This document shows positions 47,645-57,276 of a stretch of DNA of 64,000 nucleotides, piece after piece. Under the pieces are notes generated by a model. The model was not told the origin of the DNA. It was given only the letters and a program-made list of their open reading frames with translations, and did not search any database. Position 1 is the first letter of the stretch; each line of letters starts with the position of its first letter. The DNA is from Moraxella porci DSM 25326 (GTDB lineage: Bacteria > Pseudomonadota > Gammaproteobacteria > Pseudomonadales > Moraxellaceae): contig NZ_MUYV01000010.1 in assembly GCF_002014855.1 (NCBI RefSeq), positions 53,379 to 117,378 of the forward strand, read 5' to 3'. The position numbers and the translations under genes were made by a program.

Positions 47645-48769
47645 TTAGTCATTCTCCAAAATCATGCGATCAAGCGTAATGGCTTCTTTGATTTTATCCA
47701 TCGCATTTTTTTCGATTTGGCGAACGCGTTCGGCGGAGATATTGTACACAGCCGCCAGCTCATGCAAGGTGGATTTTTGGTCGGCAAGCCATCTTTGGGT
47801 GATGATGTCTCGTGAACGATCATCTAGGCTATCCATTGCATCTTTTAGGGCGTTGGTGGTGTTTTCTTCCCAGTCCGCTTCTTCGACCATATCAGCAGGG
47901 TCGGCAGCATCTTCCAAGAATAGCTGCGGTGCGTAGCGACCATCTTCATCATCCGAATCTTGTGCTTCAAAAGAGGCATCGTAGCTGGTTAGCCGTGATT
48001 CCATCTCAAGCACTTGTTTGACGGTGACATTCAGATCATTGGCGATGGCTTCAGCTTCTTCGAGTGTCAGCTGATTGCTGGATTTTTTAAGACTTCTTAA
48101 ATTAAAAAACAGCTTGCGATGCGCTTTGGTCGTGGCGACTTTGACGATACGCCAGTTTTTGATGACAAATTCGTGAATCTCTGCTTTGATCCAATGCACT
48201 GCAAAGCTGACCAGTCGCACGCCTTTATTGGGGTCAAATCGCTTGACGGCTTTCATCAGGCCAAGGTTGCCCTCTTGGATGAGATCGGCTTGAGATAGCC
48301 CATAGCCTGAGTAACTGCGTGCGATATGAATCACAAAGCGTAGATGGCTCATCACCAGCAGGCGCGCCGCTTCGACATCACCATCATTATAGTAACGCTT
48401 AGCAAGCTCTTGTTCTTGTTCGGGGGTAAGAATCGGAATCTGATGCACAGTATTGATATAAGCACCGAGATTGACACCAGGTGCAGTAAGGTGTGTCGGC
48501 ATCGTGGGGACTAAGTCACGCGTCGGTACTTCATGATCTGATTTGTCGTGATCGATGATGGTGCGTGGCGAGGTCGGTGCAGCTTTGAAATCTTCGTCAA
48601 ACTCGTCCAACTCTTCGATCTCATCAGGATCAAAGGCTTCAAAGCCGTCTAGCTCATCAATCAGCACATCTTCCATGTCATAGCTGTCATCATCGTTTGA
48701 AAACTCATCGTAGTCATCATAGTGACCATCGTAATCATCGGGTGTGCGTTTTGGTGCCATATCATCCAC
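47645..48769 (-). CDS. rpoH: RNA polymerase heat-shock sigma factor RpoH with acidic N-terminal extension
   Basis: Sigma-32 directs heat-shock transcription. Residues ~95-374 are a full RpoH: LGAYINTVHQIPILTPEQE, then region 2 (QADLIQEGNLGLMKAVKRFDPNKG, VRLVSFAVHWIKAEIHE), the RpoH box HRKLFFNLR (217-225) with His where Gln is usual, and region 4 (ISAERVRQIEKNAM). Ahead lies an ~90-residue extension very rich in Asp/Glu (DDYDEFSNDDDSYDMEDV). The usual start MPTHLTAPGVN has no ribosome site, whereas AAGTGG precedes the upstream ATGs (48769 or 48760), so the extension is probably translated. Confidence 0.92.
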   Translation of the reverse strand: MDDMAPKRTPDDYDGHYDDYDEFSNDDDSYDMEDVLIDELDGFEAFDPDEIEELDEFDEDFKAAPTSPRTIIDHDKSDHEVPTRDLVPTMPTHLTAPGVNLGAYINTVHQIPILTPEQEQELAKRYYNDGDVEAARLLVMSHLRFVIHIARSYSGYGLSQADLIQEGNLGLMKAVKRFDPNKGVRLVSFAVHWIKAEIHEFVIKNWRIVKVATTKAHRKLFFNLRSLKKSSNQLTLEEAEAIANDLNVTVKQVLEMESRLTSYDASFEAQDSDDEDGRYAPQLFLEDAADPADMVEEADWEENTTNALKDAMDSLDDRSRDIITQRWLADQKSTLHELAAVYNISAERVRQIEKNAMDKIKEAITLDRMILEND

Positions 48770-48849
48770 TTATCATTATAAAATCTTGATCTTATTGTAC
48801 GGCAAATTGTTGATTGTGGCTAGTGCCATCAAGCGAAATCTACCAAATT

Positions 48850-49230
48850 TTACGCTTGATAAAATTTATAGAAATGTTTTGGTTGGGATTGGTTCGATGA
48901 AGACTTGAAGATCAAGAAATGATATAGCATGGCATCGTCTTGACCACTTTGCCATGCATGGACGCTATGGCCATTTTTTTGGCAAAACGCCACCAAATCA
49001 TGCTGAGAATTTTTGTCCGTGGCGATCAGATACAGTGCATGACCATCAGCAACTAAACGCAGCGTCAGCTTGGCTTTGAGTAGTGGCATCGGGCAGGGTA
49101 GATGGCGTGCATCAAAAAAATGACTCACCGTCGCCATATCCAGACCATGTGTGGCAACAGCTTGTGTAAGTGCTTGCTCAAGTAGCGACTGTTCGGCGGT
49201 ATCGACGCTGTCAAATAGGGTGTGTGGCAT
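48850..49230 (-). CDS. TusA-family sulfur-carrier-like protein
   Basis: A 126-residue protein with the TusA/SirA signature FFDARHLPCPMPLLKAKLTL (Cys-Pro-x-Pro, then Lys) in its middle. TusA proteins pass persulfide sulfur for tRNA thiolation and other uses. The N-terminal ~40 residues and the C-terminal tail are extra to the ~80-residue core. ATG 49230 was chosen; an ORF reaching into oppF was rejected. No tus neighbours are seen. Confidence 0.75.
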   Translation of the reverse strand: MPHTLFDSVDTAEQSLLEQALTQAVATHGLDMATVSHFFDARHLPCPMPLLKAKLTLRLVADGHALYLIATDKNSQHDLVAFCQKNGHSVHAWQSGQDDAMLYHFLIFKSSSNQSQPKHFYKFYQA

Positions 49231-49297
49231 GAATAAAATCACCAAATTACCAACAAAATTGCACAAGATATGGGGTTGATGACAGTTTTTTGCAAGT

Positions 49298-49328
49298 AAA
49301 AAAATCCGCCCATTTCTGAGCGGATTTG
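49298..49328 (-). terminator. Terminator of the oppBCDF unit
   Basis: AAATCCGC (about 49302-49309) and GCGGATTT (49320-49327) form the stem; on the minus strand a seven-T run follows. It lies just after the oppF stop. Confidence 0.8.
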
Positions 49329-49342
49329 GATGATTTGGATAA

Positions 49343-50326
49343 TCACACCTGTGCATGCAAGCACGCCACCTGATGAGACTCATTGCCGGCTAGGCTTGGC
49401 TTGGTTTGAGCGCAAGCGTCGGTGGCTTTTGGGCAGCGAGTGCGAAACACACAGCCTGATGGTGGATTGATCGGGCTTGGTAGATCGCCTTCAAGCAGTT
49501 GTACTGATTTGCTCCGTTCAAGATCTGGATCAGGCAAAGGTACAGCCGACATCAGTGCTTGAGTGTATGGATGAGTTGGCTTGTCATAGACCGCTGCATC
49601 CGTGCCGACTTCGACAGCATTACCCAGATACATCACCAGTACACGATCTGAGATGTGCTTGACGACAGATAGGTCATGAGCGATGAAAATCAGCGCCAAG
49701 CCCATCTCTTCTTGGACTTCTTGAAGTAGGTTGATTACCTGTGCTTGAATCGAGACATCCAGTGCCGACACTGGCTCATCACAGATGATCAGCTTTGGGC
49801 GTAGGATCAAAGCGCGAGCGATGCCGATACGCTGACACTGACCGCCTGAGAACTCATGCGGATAGCGGTTGATGACATTGGGCAATAGACCGACCTTTTT
49901 CATGATCTCACGCACGCGCTTGCCGATTTCTTCTTTGCCAAGCTCAGGGTGGTAAGTGCGTAGCGGCTCTGCGATGATGTCGCCGACGGTCATACGTGGG
50001 TTTAGGGATGCCAATGGATCTTGGAAAATCATCTGAATTTCTTGGCGTTTTTTCTTCCAGCCTTTTTCAGATAAACCAACAAGCTCTTCACCATCAAATA
50101 GGATGCTGCCTGATTTGGCTTTGACCAAGCCGATGATGGTGCGAGCCAATGTTGATTTGCCACAGCCTGACTCACCAACGACACCCAAGGTTTCACCAGC
50201 TTTTAGATCAAATGACACGCCGTTGACGGCTTTGAGTGTTGCAGGTTTTTGCCAAAAGAACGCACCTTTTTGATGGATATCAAAATGCGTTTGTACATCG
50301 CGAACTTGTAATAGTGGGGTACTCAT
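49343..50326 (-). CDS. oppF: Oligopeptide ABC transporter ATP-binding protein OppF
   Basis: A 327-residue ATPase subunit. Walker A is GESGCGKSTLA, the signature EFSGGQCQRIGIARAL, and Walker B KLIICDEPVSALD. A C-terminal oligo_HPY domain has GDLPSPINPPSGCVFRTRCP, which carries cluster-forming cysteines. AGGAG precedes the ATG inside the oppD 3' end, so the two are tightly coupled. Last gene of the operon. Confidence 0.93.
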   Translation of the reverse strand: MSTPLLQVRDVQTHFDIHQKGAFFWQKPATLKAVNGVSFDLKAGETLGVVGESGCGKSTLARTIIGLVKAKSGSILFDGEELVGLSEKGWKKKRQEIQMIFQDPLASLNPRMTVGDIIAEPLRTYHPELGKEEIGKRVREIMKKVGLLPNVINRYPHEFSGGQCQRIGIARALILRPKLIICDEPVSALDVSIQAQVINLLQEVQEEMGLALIFIAHDLSVVKHISDRVLVMYLGNAVEVGTDAAVYDKPTHPYTQALMSAVPLPDPDLERSKSVQLLEGDLPSPINPPSGCVFRTRCPKATDACAQTKPSLAGNESHQVACLHAQV

Positions 50327-50329
50327 GCA

Positions 50330-51307
50330 TTATTCTCCTACAGGTAGATTTGGGTGCTTCCAGTGGCAGGCACGCTGACGCTCATTTGGCAAAAATTGTA
50401 GCTCAGGCGGTGTGCTGTGGCAGATATCCATGGCGTATTGGCAACGCTCAACAAATGGACAGCCGACTGGTAGGTTCAGTAGGTTTGGCGGATTGCCTGG
50501 AATGGTGGTGAGTCGCTCATTGTCATTATCTAAGCGTGGCACGGCACCAAGCAGACCGATGGTGTATGGATGAGTTGGATTATAAAAAATCTCTTCGGTC
50601 TTACCATACGCCATCGTACGACCAGCATACATCACAAGGATACGATCACAAGTCCCTGCGACGACACCTAGGTCATGGGTAATCATGATGATGGTGGTGT
50701 CAAAGTCACGCTTAAGATCGTTCAGCAGTGCCATGATCTGTGCTTGTACGGTGACATCCAGCGCGGTGGTTGGTTCATCGGCAATCAGTAGCTTGGGGCG
50801 ACATAGCAGTGCCATGGCGATCATCACACGCTGACGCATACCGCCCGAAAACTCGTGCGGATACATACCGATACGCTTGCGAGCTTCGGGGATCTTGACC
50901 GCATCAAGCATACGGATAGACTCTTCCCACGCTTCAGCCTTACTCATGCCTTTATGCAATACCAAGACTTCAGACAGCTGATCGCCCACTTTCATAAATG
51001 GGTTTAGACTGGTCATCGGATCTTGGAAGATGATGGCGATTTCGTTGGCGCGGATTTTGTTGAGCTCATGCTCTGGTAGTCCGACCAGCTCTTTATCACG
51101 GAATTTGATTGAGCCTTCGGTGCGACCATTTTTGGCAAGCAAGCCTAGAATCGAAAAGGCGGTTTGGGATTTGCCTGAGCCTGATTCGCCGACGATGCCG
51201 AGCGTTTCACCTTGATTGAGTTTGAAATTAAGTCCATTGACGGCAGTGACCAAGCCATCTTCGGTGGCAAATTTGACTTTTAGGTCTGATACTTCTAATA
51301 AAGCCAT
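50330..51307 (-). CDS. oppD: Oligopeptide ABC transporter ATP-binding protein OppD
   Basis: A 325-residue ATPase subunit partnered with OppF. Walker A is [11 protein letters not shown], the signature [16 protein letters not shown], Walker [14 protein letters not shown]. Its C-terminal domain has [25 protein letters not shown] lies six bases before the ATG. It begins 65 bases after oppC and ends three bases before oppF. Confidence 0.93.
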   Translation of the reverse strand: MALLEVSDLKVKFATEDGLVTAVNGLNFKLNQGETLGIVGESGSGKSQTAFSILGLLAKNGRTEGSIKFRDKELVGLPEHELNKIRANEIAIIFQDPMTSLNPFMKVGDQLSEVLVLHKGMSKAEAWEESIRMLDAVKIPEARKRIGMYPHEFSGGMRQRVMIAMALLCRPKLLIADEPTTALDVTVQAQIMALLNDLKRDFDTTIIMITHDLGVVAGTCDRILVMYAGRTMAYGKTEEIFYNPTHPYTIGLLGAVPRLDNDNERLTTIPGNPPNLLNLPVGCPFVERCQYAMDICHSTPPELQFLPNERQRACHWKHPNLPVGE

Positions 51308-51372
51308 GTAATTCTCCTAAGGTATGGCGAACCATACCTTGTTAATATCCTTAAATCTGTGTCATCGTTTTC

Positions 51373-52272
51373 TTAGCGGTCTTTTGGATCCAGTGCATCA
51401 CGCAGGCCATCGCCTAAGAAGTTGAAACAAAACAGGGTGATGGTCAAGAAAATCGACGGTATAAGCAGCTGCCATGGCGATACCTGCATGGTTTGTGCGC
51501 CTTCTTGAAGTAGTGCGCCCCAGCTGGTCATCGGCTCTTGGACACCCAGACCTAGAAAGCTTAGGAATGATTCGAACATAATCATATTCGGGACAAGTAG
51601 TGATGCATAGACCACAACCACACCCAAGACATTCGGTACGATATGGCGAGTCACGATTTTCCAGCCAGAGACACCGCCGACGTGTGCCGCTTCGATAAAT
51701 TCTTTGTTTTTTAGGCTAAGCGTTTGACCACGCACAATACGCGCGATATCCAGCCATGACACTAGGCCAATGGCGACAAAGATAAAGATGATGTTACGGC
51801 CAAATAAAGTCACCAGCAAAATCACGAAGAACATGAATGGGAATGCGTTTAATACTTCAACAAAACGCATCATCAGCATATCAACTTTGCCGCCCAGATA
51901 ACCTGAAATCGCCCCGTAGATGGTACCGAATAATACCGCGACAAAAGCACCGGCGATACCGACCATCAATGAGATACGACCACCGACAGCGGTACGCACG
52001 AGCAGGTCACGGCCTAGGTTATCTGTACCAAAATAATGCTTGGTCTCCATCGATGGTGCTGATGCCATATTCGCCCAGTCGGTATCGGCATAGCCAAATG
52101 GTGCAAACATCGGTACAAATGTCACAAATAACGCAATGAGTAATAATACCAAGCCACTGACCAAGGCGGCTTTGTTGCGTGAAAAGCGGCGCCAAGCATC
52201 TTGCCACAGGCTACGACCTTTGATTTCTTTGGCTTGGGTCGCGGTTGGTGTGGTCGTTGCAATGTTAGACAT
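51373..52272 (-). CDS. oppC: Oligopeptide ABC transporter permease OppC
   Basis: A 299-residue inner-membrane permease. The N-terminal OppC segment (SLWQDAWRRFSRNKAALVSG) precedes a signal-like helix, then KHYFGTDNLGRDLLVR and the EAA-type loop EAAHVGGVSGWKIVTRHIVPN. AGGA lies six bases before ATG 52272; a TTG two codons upstream was not used. It is 30 bases after oppB. Confidence 0.93.
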   Translation of the reverse strand: MSNIATTTPTATQAKEIKGRSLWQDAWRRFSRNKAALVSGLVLLLIALFVTFVPMFAPFGYADTDWANMASAPSMETKHYFGTDNLGRDLLVRTAVGGRISLMVGIAGAFVAVLFGTIYGAISGYLGGKVDMLMMRFVEVLNAFPFMFFVILLVTLFGRNIIFIFVAIGLVSWLDIARIVRGQTLSLKNKEFIEAAHVGGVSGWKIVTRHIVPNVLGVVVVYASLLVPNMIMFESFLSFLGLGVQEPMTSWGALLQEGAQTMQVSPWQLLIPSIFLTITLFCFNFLGDGLRDALDPKDR

Positions 52273-52302
52273 AAACAATCCTTATAAAAATATCGCAATC
52301 AC

Positions 52303-53223
52303 TTAGTATTTGATTTTTGGGTCGATGATGGCGTACAAAATGTCCACGATGGCATTAAATACAATGGTCAATACGCCAACCAAAATGGTCAAAGACAGTA
52401 CCAAACTATAATCACGGTTCAATGCACCATTGACAAATAGCTGACCAATCCCTGGTAAGCCAAAGATGGTTTCGATGATGATAGAGCCTGTAATGATGCC
52501 GACAAATGCAGGGCCAAGATACGAGATGACAGGTAGTGATGCAGGGCGCAGGGCGTGCTTGATGACGATGTGTCTAAGTGGCAGACCTTTGGCGCGAGCC
52601 GTACGGATAAACTGTGAGTTCATCGTCTCAATCATTGAGCCACGAGTGATACGCGCGATACTGGCGATATAACTCAATGACAGTGCTGTCACAGGCAGCA
52701 CAAGGTTCATAAATGCACCATCATTCCAGCCGCCAGCAGGGAACCATTTTAGGATCACCGCAAAAATCAAGACCATCAAAGGTGCTTTGACAAAGCTTGG
52801 AATTGCCACGCCTGCCATCGCTAAGGTCATCAAACCATAGTCAAAAACACTGTTTTGTTTCAAAGCTGCGATGATGCCCATCGTCACTCCGATGACCACA
52901 GCGATGATAAAGGCATAAACGCCAAGCTCAATCGATACAGGCAGCGCATCGGCCAGCAGTCCATTGATGGTGTGATCTTTGTATTTAAAAGATGGACCAA
53001 AATCCCCTTGCAATAACTGCTTAAGATAGTTCAAGTATTGTAGCCAAAGCGGGTCATTCAGATTATATTTGGCTTCGATGTTGGCAAGGACAGCTGGCGG
53101 CAAGTTGCGCTCACCAGTAAAAGGACTGCCTGGTGCCAGCCGCATCATAAAAAACGAGATGGTGATGAGAAAAAGTAGCGTCGGAATCGCTTCTAAGGTG
53201 CGTCTGATAATGAGTTTTAACAT
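52303..53223 (-). CDS. oppB: Oligopeptide ABC transporter permease OppB
   Basis: A 306-residue inner-membrane permease with about six helices. Typical are RRTLEAIPTLLFLITISFFMMRLAPGSPF at the start (seen in parts) and the EAA loop RTARAKGLPLRHIVIKHALRP. AGAGG precedes the ATG. It heads the oppBCDF stretch, 380 bases downstream of oppA1 and its terminator. Confidence 0.94.
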   Translation of the reverse strand: MLKLIIRRTLEAIPTLLFLITISFFMMRLAPGSPFTGERNLPPAVLANIEAKYNLNDPLWLQYLNYLKQLLQGDFGPSFKYKDHTINGLLADALPVSIELGVYAFIIAVVIGVTMGIIAALKQNSVFDYGLMTLAMAGVAIPSFVKAPLMVLIFAVILKWFPAGGWNDGAFMNLVLPVTALSLSYIASIARITRGSMIETMNSQFIRTARAKGLPLRHIVIKHALRPASLPVISYLGPAFVGIITGSIIIETIFGLPGIGQLFVNGALNRDYSLVLSLTILVGVLTIVFNAIVDILYAIIDPKIKY

Positions 53224-53565
53224 GAAAAAACCTCTGTTTTGCCGTTGGGCAAATTCTCCTACAGATATCCATCACCTGTGGGCTGCCACATGGGAGCTTT
53301 TCCTTGTGATGGTGGCGCTAGCTTGCCCACACAGTAAGCTGTGTACAAGACAAGTGGCACAAATGTTACAAATAACAAAATTTGTATAAACAAATGAATG
53401 TTAATTCTAAAAAAGACAAATGTTTCGCTATTATATCAAAAGTTTGCAAAATGATTATGTTTTATTTGAGATATTTTGCGATGGTATTATCATAAAAATT
53501 GTATAAAATTGGCGAAAAATGCCTGATATTGCAAAATTTGAGGATTTGTATGCCGATCATGTATA
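53224..53565. promoter_or_regulatory. oppA1-oppB intergenic region
   Basis: About 340 AT-rich bases. On the minus strand a TATAAT-like box lies in the ATTATA at about 53439-53444, and a small stem ACACAG/CTGTGT sits at about 53333-53346. These could serve a separate oppB promoter, so that oppBCDF can be expressed apart from the OppA genes. No protein-coding gene is visible. Confidence 0.35.
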
Positions 53566-53593
53566 AAAAAACAGCCTGCACGATCGCAGGCTG
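53566..53593 (-). terminator. Terminator of oppA1
   Basis: AGCCTGC (53573-53579) pairs with GCAGGCT (53586-53592); on the minus strand it is followed by a T run. It would limit read-through from the two OppA genes into oppB, giving more binding protein than transporter. Confidence 0.8.
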
Positions 53594-53606
53594 CTTTGAT
53601 AAATCA

Positions 53607-55223
53607 TCACGGGTTGATGACCCAATTTTTGGCTTGCCATTGATCCAATGGATCGGTATTGGCATAGTTGCCGACGCGTGGCTTGACCAAACGCACATTG
53701 GCATAGTAAAAGATGTTGATTTGGCTGTGGTCTTGATCCATGATGCGTTCGGCTTGTTCGTACAGCTTGATGCGATCGGCATCGCTTAAGCCTGCCGCCA
53801 GCGTCTGTGCCATCACTTGATCAAATTCAGCTGACTTGTAGCGCGTCCAGTTGTTGGTGTTGTTCGACTTACGCAGATTTAGGAAAGTTGATGCTTCGTT
53901 GTAGTCGCCACACCAGCGAGCGCGCGCCATCTGATAGTTGCCATTGCGGCGGCTGTCCAGATATGATTTCCATTCTTGATTGGTGAGATTGACATTGACA
54001 AAGCCAAGCGACTGTTTCCATAGACTGCTGGCGGCCACGGCGATTTTCTTGTGGCTCTCATTGGTGTCATAAAGCAGATCAAAATTCAGCGGATTTGACT
54101 CACTGTAGCCAGCTTCAGCCAGTAGCTGTTTGGCGGTTTCGATGCGGCGAGCCGTATCCCATGCTTGCCACTGTGGCGTGTATTTTAGATTGCCTTTGAT
54201 GGCCGTTGGGGTGAATTGATAGGCTACCACTTGACCTTGACCCATCACCTTATCGGCGATCTGCTCACGATCGAGTGCCAATGCCAGAGCTTGGCGGACT
54301 TTTGGATCATTGAACGGTGGTTTTTCGTGGTTGAGATCATAATAATAAGTACATAGCGTCGGCGCGGTTTTTAGCTCATCGCCATGGTCTTTTTTGAGCT
54401 GTTCAAACTGCTCAGGTGGCAGCTCACTGGCAGTAATGTCAATCTCACCGGCTTGATAGCGTAGTACATCGGTGGTGGCTTGTGGGATTGGCAGCACCGT
54501 TAGGCTCTCAAGCGTGACTTTATCAGCATCGTAGTAGCTTGGGTTCTTTTCTAGGACGATTTTTTCGTTGATGACCCATTGGCTTGGCTTATAGGCGCCA
54601 TTGACGACGATATTGGCAGGGTCAGTCCATTTCTCGCCAAATTGCTCAACCGTCGCACGATGTACAGGCTGCACCGATGAATGGATCATCATATCCACAA
54701 AATACGGTACTGGCTCAGACAGGGTAATCTCAAGTGTCTTGTCATCGATTGCCTTGATGCCAAGTTCTTCAGGCTTGACCTTGCCATCGATGACGGCTTG
54801 GGCATTGACAAGCTTAGCGTCTTCTAGGTAGCTGGCGTAGTATGAACCTGTGGCAGGATCGACCAGACGGCGAAAGCTATACACAAAGTCATCGGCTGTC
54901 ACAGGATCGCCATTTGACCAGTTGGCATCACGCAGCTTAAATGTCCAGACTTTATTATCGCTCGTCGTCCATTCGGTAGCGATGCCTGGGATTAGATTAC
55001 CATCATTGTCCGTACTGACTAGACCTTCGGAGAATTGGCGGATGATATTGGCTTCTTGGACGCCTTGAGCCAGATGCGGATCCAGTGTTTCAGGCTCACT
55101 GGCATTATTGATGGTGATGCCGGTGGGGTTGGCGGCGACTGTGGTTGTGCTTTGGTCGGTTGAGCAAGCGCTCAAGGCAAAGATGAGGCTAAGAGCCAGC
55201 GCGGTGGGCTTAAAAAATTGCAT
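53607..55223 (-). CDS. oppA: Oligopeptide-binding lipoprotein OppA, copy 1
   Basis: A 538-residue SBP_bac_5 family peptide-binding protein. The signal ends in the lipobox LSAC, so it is lipid-anchored. Typical are GITINNASEPETLDPHLAQG, DANWSNGDPVTADDFVYSFRRLVDP and ALALDREQIADKVMGQG. AGGA lies seven bases before ATG 55223; the open frame extends 35 codons upstream without homology. It is a close paralogue of the upstream oppA2, sharing e.g. KVWTFKLRDANWSNG and DKTLEITLSEPVPYF. Confidence 0.92.
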   Translation of the reverse strand: MQFFKPTALALSLIFALSACSTDQSTTTVAANPTGITINNASEPETLDPHLAQGVQEANIIRQFSEGLVSTDNDGNLIPGIATEWTTSDNKVWTFKLRDANWSNGDPVTADDFVYSFRRLVDPATGSYYASYLEDAKLVNAQAVIDGKVKPEELGIKAIDDKTLEITLSEPVPYFVDMMIHSSVQPVHRATVEQFGEKWTDPANIVVNGAYKPSQWVINEKIVLEKNPSYYDADKVTLESLTVLPIPQATTDVLRYQAGEIDITASELPPEQFEQLKKDHGDELKTAPTLCTYYYDLNHEKPPFNDPKVRQALALALDREQIADKVMGQGQVVAYQFTPTAIKGNLKYTPQWQAWDTARRIETAKQLLAEAGYSESNPLNFDLLYDTNESHKKIAVAASSLWKQSLGFVNVNLTNQEWKSYLDSRRNGNYQMARARWCGDYNEASTFLNLRKSNNTNNWTRYKSAEFDQVMAQTLAAGLSDADRIKLYEQAERIMDQDHSQINIFYYANVRLVKPRVGNYANTDPLDQWQAKNWVINP

Positions 55224-55348
55224 ATTCGATTCCTTGTGATTCATAATAAGATAAAGCTTGGCATCAAAGCAAAAGGGTATGGGCTTTTGCCTTGATAAAA
55301 AATCATCACCCGCTGCACGAAATCTCAATAGCGCGGGTGATGATCGGA

Positions 55349-57025
55349 TCAGTGCTTGTTAATTTTTAGGTTTTTGACATGCCACTGACCCAACGGATCG
55401 ACCACAGAAAACCCTGAGACATAAGGCTGAATCAGACGCGGTGAGGTGTATTGATACACAAAGATGGTGGCAGAGTCTTTATCCAATACCGCTTCGGCCT
55501 GTGTATACAGATCGGCACGCGCCTCTGGGGTGATATCAGCGCCGAGGCTGGCGTTCATCAGACGGTCGAACTCTGGGCTGTTGTATTTGCCGTTGTTATT
55601 CGAGTTGTCTGATTTTAGGGTATTTAAGAAAGTGGATGCTTCATTATAATCGGCACACCAGCCGCCGCGCGCCATCTCATGTCTTTGGTTGCGACGCGTT
55701 TCCAGATAAGTCTTCCATTCTTGGTTATTGAGCGTCACATCCACAAAGCCCAGCGACTCTTTCCAGAACGATGCGGCCGCGACTGCCAAGGTCTTGTGCT
55801 GCTCATTGGTGTTGTACAGTAGCTCAAACTTCAGCGGATTTGACGCGCTATAGCCTGCTTCGGTTAAGAGCTTTTTGGCTTCTTCGATGCGGCGGGCTTT
55901 GTCCCATGACTTCCATTCAGGTGTGTAATTGTTGATGCCTTGGGTGGCCTCTGGGGTGTATTGATAGGCGACCTTTTGGCCTTGTTTTAAGATGCCATCG
56001 ACGATGATGTCGCGATCAAGTGTCAATGACAATGCCTTGCGCACACGCACATCATTAAATGGTGCTTTGGTGTGGTTAAATTCATAATAATAAGTACAAA
56101 GTCTTGGCGGCTCGATGACTTGGCTGCCCAGCTCTTTTTTGAGCTGCGCCGACTGCTCAGATGGCACATCATAAGTGATGTCAATCTCACCTGCCTTATA
56201 GCGTTGCACATCGGTCGTGGCTGATGGGACGGCCAGTAGGGTGACTTTATTGATCGTGGTATTGGCATCGTCATAGTATTGTGGGTTGCGCTCAAGGATG
56301 ATACGCTCATTGACCTGCCAGTTTGATAGCTTATATGGGCCATTGACGACGATATTGGCAGGGTCTGTCCATCTGTCGCCATGGGTTTCGACGGCTTTTT
56401 GGTTTACTGGCTTGACTGAGGTATGAATCAGCATGTCAGGGAAATAAGGCACAGGCTCAGATAAGGTGATCTCAAGCGTCTTATCATCGATGGCGCGTAC
56501 GCCCAGCTCTTCAGGTTTGACCTTGCCATCGACGACGGCTTGGGCATTGACCACTTTGGCATCCGCCAAATAAGTGGCATAGGGCGATGCGGTCGCAGGA
56601 TCCCCCAGACGGCGCAGTGAAAACACGAAATCCTGTGCAGTAACCGGCTCACCATTTGACCAGTTGGCATCACGCAGCTTAAATGTCCAGACTTTATTAT
56701 CCGCAGTCTCCCAGCTTTCGGCCATGCCTGGGATGGTCTTGCCATCGGCATCGGTGCTGGTTAGACCCACGAACATTTGGCGTAGGATATTCGACTCAGG
56801 GACGCCTGAGACTTTGTGCAAGTCCAGTGACTCAGGCTCGGCGCCGTTATTGATGGTGATTTCTTGGGTATCGGCAAGCTCAGTATTACTGGTGTCGGCT
56901 GTAGCCGTTTGGGTGGTTGGGTTTTGAGTGTTTGTATTTTGGGGATTGTCACCGCCACAAGCAACCAATAAAGTGCCAAAGCCAAGCGTGGCTGCTAAAC
57001 GAGCTGGTGTTAATAAATTTTTCAT
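55349..57025 (-). CDS. oppA: Oligopeptide-binding lipoprotein OppA, copy 2
   Basis: A 558-residue peptide-binding protein with lipobox LLVAC, then a Thr/Asn/Gln-rich linker. The mature part parallels oppA1 ([66 protein letters not shown]). AAGGA precedes the ATG. It is first in the order oppA2-oppA1-oppBCDF. Two receptors could widen the peptide range of one transporter. The 250 bases upstream hold the presumed promoter, with no box I can assign firmly. Confidence 0.92.
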   Translation of the reverse strand: MKNLLTPARLAATLGFGTLLVACGGDNPQNTNTQNPTTQTATADTSNTELADTQEITINNGAEPESLDLHKVSGVPESNILRQMFVGLTSTDADGKTIPGMAESWETADNKVWTFKLRDANWSNGEPVTAQDFVFSLRRLGDPATASPYATYLADAKVVNAQAVVDGKVKPEELGVRAIDDKTLEITLSEPVPYFPDMLIHTSVKPVNQKAVETHGDRWTDPANIVVNGPYKLSNWQVNERIILERNPQYYDDANTTINKVTLLAVPSATTDVQRYKAGEIDITYDVPSEQSAQLKKELGSQVIEPPRLCTYYYEFNHTKAPFNDVRVRKALSLTLDRDIIVDGILKQGQKVAYQYTPEATQGINNYTPEWKSWDKARRIEEAKKLLTEAGYSASNPLKFELLYNTNEQHKTLAVAAASFWKESLGFVDVTLNNQEWKTYLETRRNQRHEMARGGWCADYNEASTFLNTLKSDNSNNNGKYNSPEFDRLMNASLGADITPEARADLYTQAEAVLDKDSATIFVYQYTSPRLIQPYVSGFSVVDPLGQWHVKNLKINKH

Positions 57026-57276
57026 AAATTATCCTTAATTAATGAACAAAGATCATCTGACCGCACCAACCAGCAGCATGAGTCTCCACGACTGTTGATG
57101 GCATCGATCCAAACTGATAAAAATCATTGAAAATCGGCAGCATCCTGCTTGATTGTTGCTAAAAGCATCATAATGACACTGCATATTGACAAATCGTAAC
57201 GATGATGTCAAGTGAAATTAACATAAATCAGGTATCATAAATCACTTTTTGATGAAAATTTGATGAGCCGACGACT

